The notes under the pieces are model-generated. The model saw nothing but the letters and a program-made list of their open reading frames with translations. It had not been told where the DNA came from and searched no databases. Shown here one piece after another: positions 7,915-13,013 of a DNA stretch of 13,013 bases. Every line of letters begins with the position of its first letter. Within the stretch, counting starts at the first letter, position 1. Made by a program: the position numbers and the translations under genes. Source of the DNA: Planctomycetota bacterium (GTDB lineage: Bacteria > Planctomycetota > Phycisphaerae > Sedimentisphaerales > SM23-30); assembly GCA_022705365.1 (NCBI GenBank), contig JAKJEP010000034.1, forward strand, positions 1 through 13,013. Direction: 5' to 3'.

Positions 7915-9174
7915 TTAACGAATTGGATCCAGTTGGGGTTTTCTCTCGTACGGGGCCTGCGGGGCGGAATTTTTCCCGGCGGAAAACATCGAGATTTCCC
8001 GCAGCCGTTGGATAATGGGCGGCATTTCCCGAATCACAAAATCAACTTCCTCTTCGGTGGTATAGCGGCTCAGGCTGAACCGGATGGAGCCATGGACGGC
8101 GGTGAAAGGCACCCCCATCGCCCGCAGTACATGGGAGGGTTCCAAAGACCCGCTGGTACAGGCGGAGCCGGAGGAGGCGGCAATTCCCAGGCTGTCCATC
8201 AGCAGTAGAATCGCCTCCCCTTCCACAAATTCAAAACTGATATTGGTGGTATTGGGCAGGCGGTGGGCCGTGTCGCCGTTTACACGGGCATCCAGGCAAT
8301 GTTTCAGCAGGCCGGTCTCCAGCTTGTCCCGCAAACGCCGAACCCGGCTGTTTTCCTCCGCCATATAGGTTTGGGCCAATTCGCAGGCCTGGCCGATAGC
8401 GACGATGCCGGCGACATTTTCCGTGCCGGCCCGCCGGCCGGATTCCTGATGGCCGCCGACCATAAAGGGCGTTAACGGAGTACCGCGCCGGACATAGAGG
8501 ACGCCAATTCCCTTCGGGCCGTGTAATTTGTGGCCGGAGATACTCAGTAAATCGATTTCAGTTTGCTGCAGGTCAATGGGCAGTTTGCCCACCGCCTGGA
8601 CGGCGTCACAGTGAAAGAGGCAGTCTTTGGCATGAACGATGCGGGCGATTTGGTCAACAGGAAAAACGACACCCGTTTCATTGTTGGCGTACATAATCGT
8701 CACCAGAGCCGTATCTTCGGTAATAGCCTCTTCCAACTGTTTCAAATCCAACTGACCCAGGGCATCGACCGGCAGTTCGGTCAGGCGGTAACCACGGGTT
8801 TGAAGCAGCCGGCAGACAGCACGAACCGCCGGATGCTCGACCCGGCTGGTGATAATATGTTTTTTATCGGGCCGGCTGGCCAAAACCCCGTGAATCGCGG
8901 TATTGTCGCTTTCGGTGCCGCCGCTGGTAAAAATGATCTCATCCGGTTGCGCCCCGATCAGTTTGGCCGCCTGCGCTCGCGACGCTTCAAGTGCCTGCTG
9001 TGCCCGGCGTCCATAATAATGGAGGGACTGGTCGATCCGATGCCGGAGCTGGCCGCCGAAATGGTGCATGCTGGAGGCGTTGCCATAAAATTCCTTCAGG
9101 TAAGGCGTCATAGCCGCCAGGACGTGTTGGTCTATCTGCGTGGTCGCGTTATTATCCAGGTAAATATTTTTCAT
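7915..9174 (-). CDS. nifS: Cysteine desulfurase NifS
   Basis: This is a PLP-dependent desulfurase of 419 residues that converts cysteine to alanine and passes persulfide sulfur to NifU. YLDNNATT (5-12), VEHPAV (112-117), CDAVQAVGK (189-197), the PLP lysine Lys216 in SGHKLHG, RRAGTEN (247-253) and catalytic Cys339 in GSACTSGSLEPSHV are all present. The C-terminal half is very close to the Azotobacter NifS type. The start is the ATG at 9174, which shares its A with the nifU stop (TAATG), implying translational coupling; reading further upstream would only run into nifU. Residues about 43-57 form an insertion of about 14 residues relative to Azotobacter NifS (active-site Lys202 and Cys325 there as I recall, 216 and 339 here). 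The C-terminal tail after 400 is poorly conserved. Confidence 0.95.
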   Translation of the reverse strand: MKNIYLDNNATTQIDQHVLAAMTPYLKEFYGNASSMHHFGGQLRHRIDQSLHYYGRRAQQALEASRAQAAKLIGAQPDEIIFTSGGTESDNTAIHGVLASRPDKKHIITSRVEHPAVRAVCRLLQTRGYRLTELPVDALGQLDLKQLEEAITEDTALVTIMYANNETGVVFPVDQIARIVHAKDCLFHCDAVQAVGKLPIDLQQTEIDLLSISGHKLHGPKGIGVLYVRRGTPLTPFMVGGHQESGRRAGTENVAGIVAIGQACELAQTYMAEENSRVRRLRDKLETGLLKHCLDARVNGDTAHRLPNTTNISFEFVEGEAILLLMDSLGIAASSGSACTSGSLEPSHVLRAMGVPFTAVHGSIRFSLSRYTTEEEVDFVIREMPPIIQRLREISMFSAGKNSAPQAPYERKPQLDPIR

Positions 9175-10037
9175 TATTTTTTCTCTTCCACAATCAAGTC
9201 TTCGCTGACAAACTCCCGCAATCGGGCCTGTACCACCTCGGCCAGGGTGAATTCCGAAACCTGGCATTTAGCGCACATCCCCCGGAAGGCGATGATCACG
9301 CGGTTGCCCTCGACATCGATCAATTCCAGATCCCCGCCGTCAGCCTGCAAAGCCGGGCGTACCTGCTGGTCTAATGTTTTTTGTACCAGTTGAATTTTCT
9401 CGATATTGGTCAGCGGCTTTTGCGGCCTGGCCGGTTTTACGGGCGGAAGGTCTTTTTGCTGCTGGCGGGCATGTTCCTGCTGGACCTGGCGTATGATATT
9501 CTCGATATCCGGATGACAGCCCCGGCAGCCGCCGCCGGCCTTGCAATAATTCGTCACCTCTTCCACCGTTTTGAGGTTATTTTCTCTGGTTACCCGCCGG
9601 ATTTCATTTTCCGTAACGCCGAAACAGGTGCATATGACTTTGCCTTCCAGACTATGCCTGACCGTACCGCCGGTGCGGTAATTTTCAATGGCCGCTTCCA
9701 GGGCCTCCCGCCCCATCACCGAACAATGCATCTTCTGTTCCGGCAGGCCGCCCAGAAAATCGGCAATATCCTGGTTGGTGATCTTCTCCGCTTCCTCCAG
9801 GGTCTTTCCCTTGATCATCTCGGTTAGAGCGGATGAAGAGGCGATGGCCGAGCCGCAGCCGAAGGTCTGAAATTTGACATTGGTAATCCGGCCCGCCGCA
9901 TCCAGCTTAAACATCAGCTTCAGAGCATCGCCGCAGGCCAGCGATCCTACCTCGCCGACACCATCGGGATTTTCGATAATCCCGACATTACGCGGATTGA
10001 AAAAATGTTCTTTGACTTTTTCGGTATAATCCCACAT
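9174..10037 (-). CDS. nifU: Fe-S cluster assembly scaffold NifU (full three-domain form)
   Basis: This is a 287-residue scaffold that receives sulfur from NifS. The IscU-like domain (1-125) has cluster ligands Cys35, Cys61 and Cys105, and the conserved Asp37 in ACGD. The central [2Fe-2S] domain (133-180) has Cys136 and Cys138 (CTC) and Cys171 and Cys174 (CRGC). A Gln/Pro/Lys-rich linker (184-208) leads to the Nfu domain (212-285) with Cys255 and Cys258 (MCAKC). The length and domain order match classical NifU. The ATG at 10037 has AGGAAA about 7 nt upstream. It lies between a small unknown gene and nifS. With no nif structural genes visible, it most likely serves general Fe-S maturation. Confidence 0.97.
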   Translation of the reverse strand: MWDYTEKVKEHFFNPRNVGIIENPDGVGEVGSLACGDALKLMFKLDAAGRITNVKFQTFGCGSAIASSSALTEMIKGKTLEEAEKITNQDIADFLGGLPEQKMHCSVMGREALEAAIENYRTGGTVRHSLEGKVICTCFGVTENEIRRVTRENNLKTVEEVTNYCKAGGGCRGCHPDIENIIRQVQQEHARQQQKDLPPVKPARPQKPLTNIEKIQLVQKTLDQQVRPALQADGGDLELIDVEGNRVIIAFRGMCAKCQVSEFTLAEVVQARLREFVSEDLIVEEKK

Positions 10038-10049
10038 GTTGGTTTCCTG

Positions 10050-10286
10050 TTATGTAATCTTTGTTTCCACTTGGTTTCTCGGCTCCAGCCAGTTCCCCCT
10101 GACTTTATGCCTTTCTATTTCTGCTTCCGCCAGGGACCTTATTTTATACGCAGAATCCCGAATTGTCCCATATAAAACCCCGCAACCCACATCCAGCCGG
10201 TGCCGCTCCCCTTCTTCAGCCAGATGCAGCAATTTTTGGGACAATTCCAAGGCCTTTAGCAAATTTTTATTCGTTTGTTTACACAT
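10050..10286 (-). CDS. Small uncharacterised protein leading the nifU-nifS operon
   Basis: This is a 78-residue predicted cytoplasmic protein that I do not recognise. It is largely helical and charged: an N-terminal Lys-rich helix, LAEEGERHRLDVGCGVLYGTI in the middle, then RDSAYKIRSLAEAEIERHK. It has two cysteines (one at the N-terminus, one in VGCGV), no signal peptide and no membrane span. I chose the ATG at 10286, with AGG 7 nt upstream, over an in-frame TTG at 10304. Its stop is only 12 bp before the nifU ATG, so the two are likely cotranscribed and it may help or regulate Fe-S assembly; that is context only. Confidence 0.6.
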   Translation of the reverse strand: MCKQTNKNLLKALELSQKLLHLAEEGERHRLDVGCGVLYGTIRDSAYKIRSLAEAEIERHKVRGNWLEPRNQVETKIT

Positions 10287-10336
10287 TTTTTTTGCCTGTC
10301 GCAATCAATTTCCAGCAGTAAAATAATTTCGCAAAA

Positions 10337-10345
10337 TCTATACCA
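10337..10345 (-). promoter_or_regulatory. Possible extended -10 promoter of the nifU operon
   Basis: On the minus strand TGG-TATAGA resembles an extended -10 element, 50 bp upstream of the first ORF of the Fe-S operon. No good -35 lies 17 nt further upstream (GGCTGT). No recognisable IscR-type site was seen. Confidence 0.3.
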
Positions 10346-10550
10346 TTTTTAAGCTGATAACAGCCTAAACATAAATACTTATAAATAAATATTTTATGTG
10401 ATTTTCCAAGAATTGGGGTGCCCAAACAGAGCCTCCCCAGCGTATCAATTGATGAGTCATTATGATTCTATTCTCCTTGCCAGGCAACCGCAAAAATTAT
10501 ATAAGTGTTTATTATAAAATGCATTATATTTTATTTAATTCATTTTATAT

Positions 10551-10586
10551 TGTCTCACGAATGTCTCAAGAGACAGTTATGAGACG
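10551..10586. repeat. Nested palindrome with four TGTCTC elements
   Basis: TGTCTCA occurs at 10551-10557 and again at 10562-10568. Its inverse GAGACA is at 10570-10575 and TGAGAC at 10580-10585. Both the inner pair (perfect, TGTCTCA over AGAGACA) and the outer pair share one dyad centre at 10568.5, and elements in each half are 11 bp apart, about one helical turn. This looks like a two-dimer operator or an upstream activator site. Confidence 0.7.
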
Positions 10587-10806
10587 TCCTGGCTTTGTTT
10601 TATCAAGAATGTATCTTCTTTATTTATAATATTTTATAAAATTTCTGATTCCGCTGCGTCTTGTTTTTTGGGCAGCCGTTTCCTTTCTAAAGAGCTCTCT
10701 GTTCAGGTGAATTGGTATTTATCCAAACTGTCGCTATTCAATAATGTATTTTTAACTCATTTATATTTAAGTCTTTACATTAATTTTGCAAAATGACTGG
10801 AACGTT

Positions 10807-10822
10807 TGGCATATACATTGCT
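10807..10822 (+). promoter_or_regulatory. Sigma-54 (RpoN) type -24/-12 promoter of the sigma-factor gene
   Basis: TTGGCA...TTGCT starting at 10806 has the invariant GG (10808-10809), exactly 10 nt, then GC (10820-10821). It matches the YTGGCACG-N4-TTGCW consensus except at the C and G after TGGCA. Transcription would start near 10833, leaving a leader of about 48 nt that contains the strong AGGAGG ribosome site at 10867-10872. Confidence 0.6.
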
Positions 10823-10837
10823 CTATTGTGTATGCCA
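10807..10837. repeat. Inverted repeat overlapping the -24/-12 promoter
   Basis: TGGCATATACA (10807-10817) and TGTGTATGCCA (10827-10837) are reverse complements at 10 of 11 positions, with a 9-nt centre. It covers the promoter and the predicted start site, so it may be an operator. It could alternatively be the main dyad of a regulator, with the sigma-54 match coincidental. Confidence 0.6.
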
Positions 10838-10880
10838 GATGCGTTGACATTACTCAAAATGATTATAGGAGGCATCTGAA

Positions 10881-11765
10881 ATGAAGGCGAATGAACAAAA
10901 TAATAAAATTCCGGAAATGCTGGACAAGCTCAAGCTGAAAAAACCGGAAAAGACCGTGTTAGAAAAAATTCTGCGGGAGCCGATAGCCTATATTCCTGAT
11001 CCGCGATTCTGCCGCAGCAGCATTATGATACCCTACATGGATAAGATGGTGGAAGTGGTACCCGGTCAGGCTTTAAAGCAGGAAGAAGAAGAAACCTTGT
11101 TCCTGCAAATGAACTATCACCGGCATAAATTGTGCCAGTTACGGCGTAAGTTTTTACGCACCAAAGAGTTCCGTTCCAAGCTGGCCGGTGATTTGCACAA
11201 TCGCTATCAGAAGCAGCAGGAAGCTCGTTCCCTGATTGTCACGGCCAATATGGGTCTGGTTCTGGCCATGGCCAAACGGATGGATCATATCAATGTCGAA
11301 TTTACCGATCTGATCAGCGAAGGCAGTATGGCGCTGCTGCGGGCCACGGAAAAATTTGACTGCGGACGCGGCATAAAATTCAGTACCTATGCCTGCCGCG
11401 CAATTCTAAAATCGTTTTCCCGGATTGCCAAGCAGACCTACCGGTATCGCAATTTCTTCCCCGCCCAGCTGGATACGACCTATGAAAAAGATGATTCCCT
11501 GGAGCGGGTTCGCGAGAAAAAGACGATGGACTATGCCGACGAAGTGAATGCGATAATGAATCAAAATCTGGCGGAACTGAGCCATATTGAGCAGTTGGTG
11601 GTTGAAATGCGTTTTTCGCTGGGCGAACAAAAGGACCATAAGCCGTTGACCTTGAAGGAAGTGGGTGATAAGCTGGGGCTGACCAAGGAACGAATCCGGC
11701 AGATTCAGAACAAAGCGCTGGCCAAGCTGAAAGATGTGGCGGAAGAAAGGATGGTGTTCGCCTGA
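10881..11765 (+). CDS. Sigma-70-family RNA polymerase sigma factor (atypical)
   Basis: This 294-residue sigma factor directs RNA polymerase to a specific promoter set. A region 1.2-like segment lies at 66-90. Region 2 (114-186) contains NMGLVLAMAKRM, DLISEGSMALLRATEKFD and GRGIKFSTYACRAI, the core-binding and -10-recognition helices. Region 4 (227-288) contains LSHIEQLVVEMRFSL and the helix-turn-helix LTLKEVGDKLGLTKERIRQIQNKALAKL (256-283). The roughly 40 residues between regions 2 and 4 are charged and show no clear region 3. The basic N-terminal extension with EPIAYIPDPRF (33-43) recalls a lineage-specific group of planctomycete sigma factors, as far as I remember. It is not the housekeeping factor. 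The ATG at 10881 has AGGAGG 8 nt upstream. It is followed after 51 bp by an iron-sulfur flavoprotein gene and preceded by a sigma-54-like promoter. Confidence 0.92.
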   Translation: MKANEQNNKIPEMLDKLKLKKPEKTVLEKILREPIAYIPDPRFCRSSIMIPYMDKMVEVVPGQALKQEEEETLFLQMNYHRHKLCQLRRKFLRTKEFRSKLAGDLHNRYQKQQEARSLIVTANMGLVLAMAKRMDHINVEFTDLISEGSMALLRATEKFDCGRGIKFSTYACRAILKSFSRIAKQTYRYRNFFPAQLDTTYEKDDSLERVREKKTMDYADEVNAIMNQNLAELSHIEQLVVEMRFSLGEQKDHKPLTLKEVGDKLGLTKERIRQIQNKALAKLKDVAEERMVFA

Positions 11766-11816
11766 GAATCCGGCCGGAAAAATCATCATCCGCCGACTCG
11801 AAGAAAGACAACATCC

Positions 11817-12395
11817 ATGACAAAAATACTGGCTCTTACCAGCAGTCCCCGCCGGGGCGGAAACAGTGAATTGCTGCTGGATGAATTTCTTCGCGGCGCG
11901 AAGGAAAGTGCCTGTGAAGTAGAGAAAATTGCCCTTGCCGGACTGCAAATCCACCCCTGTACGCAGTGTGATGACTGTCAGCGAACCGGCCAGTGCCACA
12001 TCGCTGATGATATGCAGTGGTTATATCCCAGGATATCAGAGTCTGAGGTTCTGGTTCTGGCCAGCCCGATTTATTTCATGGCCCATTGTGCCCAGGCAAA
12101 ACTCTTTATCGACCGCTGCCAGGTCTTCTGGGCCAGGCAGTACATCTTAAAACAGCCGCCGGCCCCTTGCGGTTCGACGACCCGGCGCGGAATCTTTATT
12201 GGTGTCGGCGCTACCCGCGGGGAGAAAGTCTTCGCCGGCGCTAAAGTCACCATGAAATGGCTGTTTGATACCCTGCAGATGGACTACTGGGGCAACCTGC
12301 TGATTGAAGGGGTGGACACTAAAGGGGCGATTCGCAGCCATCCCACCGCCCTGCCGGAAGCTTACGCGTTAGGCTTGAGACTGCTGCAGGGGTAA
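11817..12395 (+). CDS. Iron-sulfur flavoprotein / NADPH-dependent FMN reductase family
   Basis: This is a 192-residue flavodoxin-fold protein. The N-terminus KILALTSSPRRGGNSELLL (3-21) is the FMN phosphate loop. CTQCDDCQRTGQC (48-60) gives Cys48, Cys51, Cys54 and Cys60, the compact C-x2-C-x2-C-x5-C motif that binds [4Fe-4S] in archaeal and anaerobe iron-sulfur flavoproteins. DDMQWLYPRISESEVLVLASPIYF (64-87) is the usual core of the family. It likely moves electrons between ferredoxin and a small acceptor, often oxygen or peroxide in relatives; the partner here is unknown. There is no strong Shine-Dalgarno before the ATG at 11817. The 51-bp gap after the sigma gene suggests cotranscription, although the sequence between shows no terminator or promoter. 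Confidence 0.87.
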   Translation: MTKILALTSSPRRGGNSELLLDEFLRGAKESACEVEKIALAGLQIHPCTQCDDCQRTGQCHIADDMQWLYPRISESEVLVLASPIYFMAHCAQAKLFIDRCQVFWARQYILKQPPAPCGSTTRRGIFIGVGATRGEKVFAGAKVTMKWLFDTLQMDYWGNLLIEGVDTKGAIRSHPTALPEAYALGLRLLQG

Positions 12396-12482
12396 TTCAG
12401 TTCCGTTCTACTCAAAGCGGTTTATATCCTGCATTCCGCCTGGCAAGATGCTGCCGATCCCAAATACCAAATATTTCCTTTC

Positions 12483-12502
12483 TATGTGATACAAATCACA
12501 TA
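12483..12502 (+). promoter_or_regulatory. CRP/FNR-superfamily binding site (perfect palindrome)
   Basis: TATGTGAT (12483-12490) and ATCACATA (12495-12502) are exact reverse complements around ACAA. The core fits TGTGA-N6-TCACA, the CRP consensus, exactly, and is not FNR-like (TTGAT-N4-ATCAA). The centre at 12492.5 lies about 41-44 bp before the start expected from the TATAAT at 12524-12529, the class II activator position. Confidence 0.75.
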
Positions 12503-12523
12503 ATTTTATGATAAGGATGGGGA

Positions 12524-12529
12524 TATAAT
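12524..12529 (+). promoter_or_regulatory. -10 box of activator-dependent etf promoter P1
   Basis: A perfect TATAAT is preceded 17 nt upstream by TAATTT, a poor -35. A strong -10 with a weak -35 replaced by a CRP-type site is the usual form of a class II activated promoter. Confidence 0.6.
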
Positions 12530-12571
12530 AGTCGTACAGGAAATATTATTGCCGCTGGCAACCGGTTTTTC

Positions 12572-12600
12572 TTGACATGGTCAAGCTAAATTCCTATAGT
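12572..12600 (+). promoter_or_regulatory. Sigma-70-type etf promoter P2 with palindromic -35
   Basis: TTGACA (12572-12577), a 17-nt spacer and TATAGT (12595-12600) make a near-consensus promoter about 90 nt before etfB. The -35 lies inside the perfect dyad CTTGAC-ATG-GTCAAG (12571-12585), a possible repressor site. Confidence 0.75.
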
Positions 12601-12694
12601 TTTTACTCTTGCCAGCTCAGTCAGACCGGACGAGCAGAATTGCGATAAATGTAGATTATTAAACGATTTACTAATTAGAGCAGGAAAAGCCTCT

Positions 12695-13013
12695 ATGTCA
12701 CATTATATTGTATTGGTAAAGCAGGTACCTGATGTAACCCAGATCACCGACAATGCCTTCGATCCCAAGACCGGCAATTTGATGCGGGGAAAACTGGCCT
12801 CCGTCATCAATGAGCTGGATGCCCAGGCACTGGCCTTTGCGGCCCGGATGCGGCATCTGGAACCCGACCGGCAGGATCAGCAAAGCAAGATCATCGCCCT
12901 GACGATGGGGCCGCCCATGGCGGATGAGGTATTGCGGTATGCCCTGAGCCGCGGGGCGGATGAGGCCGTCCTTTTGACCGACCGGGTACTCGGCGGGGCA
13001 GACACCTGGGCCA
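12695..13013 (+). CDS. etfB: Electron transfer flavoprotein beta subunit (partial, cut by window end)
   Basis: The first 106 residues are visible and the frame is open to the last base. HYIVLVKQVPDVTQI (3-17), VINELDAQALAFAARM, IIALTMGPPMADEVLRYALSRGADEAVLLTDRVLGGADTWA are the conserved N-terminal blocks of EtfB/FixA, including the nucleotide-binding stretch. The mature protein would be about 250-290 residues and pair with EtfA to carry electrons between dehydrogenases and a quinone or ferredoxin. The ATG at 12695 has AGGAAA about 8 nt upstream. Two tandem promoters and a CRP-type site precede it. A simple or a bifurcating Etf cannot be told apart without the rest of the operon. Confidence 0.93.
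   Translation, partial: MSHYIVLVKQVPDVTQITDNAFDPKTGNLMRGKLASVINELDAQALAFAARMRHLEPDRQDQQSKIIALTMGPPMADEVLRYALSRGADEAVLLTDRVLGGADTWA

Larger units (their letters stand above)
10305..10880. other. Gene-free AT-rich divergent intergenic region
   Basis: About 575 bp separate the minus-strand Fe-S operon from the plus-strand sigma-factor operon. No credible gene is present; open frames of 21-22 codons at 10452 and 10561 lack ribosome sites. The stretch is strongly AT-rich at 10500-10550 and 10615-10645. It contains small perfect dyads (GCTG-ATAA-CAGC near 10353; TTGCC-A-GGCAA at 10477-10487; TTGGG-GTG-CCCAA near 10414) and the larger elements listed separately. Its length suggests complex regulation or an unrecognised small RNA. 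Confidence 0.7.
12396..12694 (+). other. Regulatory leader between the flavoprotein gene and etfB
   Basis: About 300 bp carry no gene. The first 85 bases hold no clear terminator. From 12483 onward come a CRP-type palindrome, a TATAAT, a small hairpin (TTGCC-GCT-GGCAA, 12549-12561, followed by CCGGTTTTTC, possibly a weak terminator or attenuator) and a second promoter at 12572. The remaining leader is about 90 nt and ends in AGGAAA before the etfB ATG. Confidence 0.7.

Noticed and set aside
9175..9267. 31-residue N-terminal extension of NifS
   Set aside because: It overlaps the nifU C-terminus in another frame; YLDNNATT begins five residues after the ATG at 9174, as in known NifS.
7677..10286. 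Nitrogen-fixation cluster
   Set aside because: NifU, NifS and a ferredoxin alone do not indicate diazotrophy; no nifHDK or nifENB is visible.
10452..10629. Two tiny open frames (21 and 22 codons, starting at 10452 and 10561)
   Set aside because: No ribosome-binding site and no recognisable content; the second lies inside the TGTCTC palindrome.
10843..10848. TTGACA just before the sigma gene
   Set aside because: No -10 box lies at 16-18 nt; the region there is the Shine-Dalgarno.
1..13013. CRISPR arrays, insertion sequences, tRNA or rRNA genes
   Set aside because: No regularly spaced repeats, transposase sequences, terminal inverted repeats or RNA-gene motifs were found by reading.

Overview
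The window looks like chromosomal DNA of an anaerobic or microaerophilic heterotroph, most likely a planctomycete (Phycisphaerae-like). This is inferred from gene content and from the unusual sigma factor; there is no rRNA or other taxonomic marker. The density of Fe-S and flavin proteins (three-domain NifU, NifS, ferredoxin, iron-sulfur flavoprotein, EtfB) fits anaerobic electron-transfer metabolism.

Region 1 (70-7433, minus strand) is one catabolic operon transcribed from about 7465 toward position 1: LacI-type repressor, ribokinase, GRP-family sugar permease, a large secreted clan GH-A glycoside hydrolase, and a secreted ADP-ribosylglycohydrolase-family enzyme. The gaps are 22, 36, 27 and about 112 bp. 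Its promoter carries two adjacent perfect palindromes with a shared core, one between -35 and -10 and one over the start-site region: a clear auto-repression design. The set reads as a ribose-scavenging locus in which extracellular enzymes release a ribose-like sugar, the permease imports it and ribokinase phosphorylates it.

Region 2 (7677-10286, minus strand) is an Fe-S assembly operon: a small unknown protein, nifU, nifS (start codon overlapping the nifU stop by one base) and a single-cluster [4Fe-4S] ferredoxin. No nitrogenase genes are visible, so this is probably the general NIF-type Fe-S system rather than a nitrogen-fixation cluster.

Region 3 (10287-10880) is a gene-free, AT-rich divergent spacer of nearly 600 bp. 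It holds a nested palindrome with four TGTCTC elements and, just before the next gene, a near-consensus sigma-54 (-24/-12) promoter embedded in an inverted repeat.

Region 4 (10881-12395, plus strand) has an unusual sigma-70-family factor followed by an iron-sulfur flavoprotein, probably cotranscribed.

Region 5 (12396-13013, plus strand) starts an electron-transfer-flavoprotein operon (etfB, cut by the window end). Its leader carries a perfect CRP-type site placed as for class II activation of a TATAAT promoter, plus a second strong promoter whose -35 lies in a palindrome.

The most interesting material is the regulatory DNA (regions 1, 3 and 5) and the pairing of a GH-A hydrolase with an ADP-ribosylglycohydrolase in a ribokinase operon. 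No CRISPR array, tRNA, rRNA or mobile element was seen.
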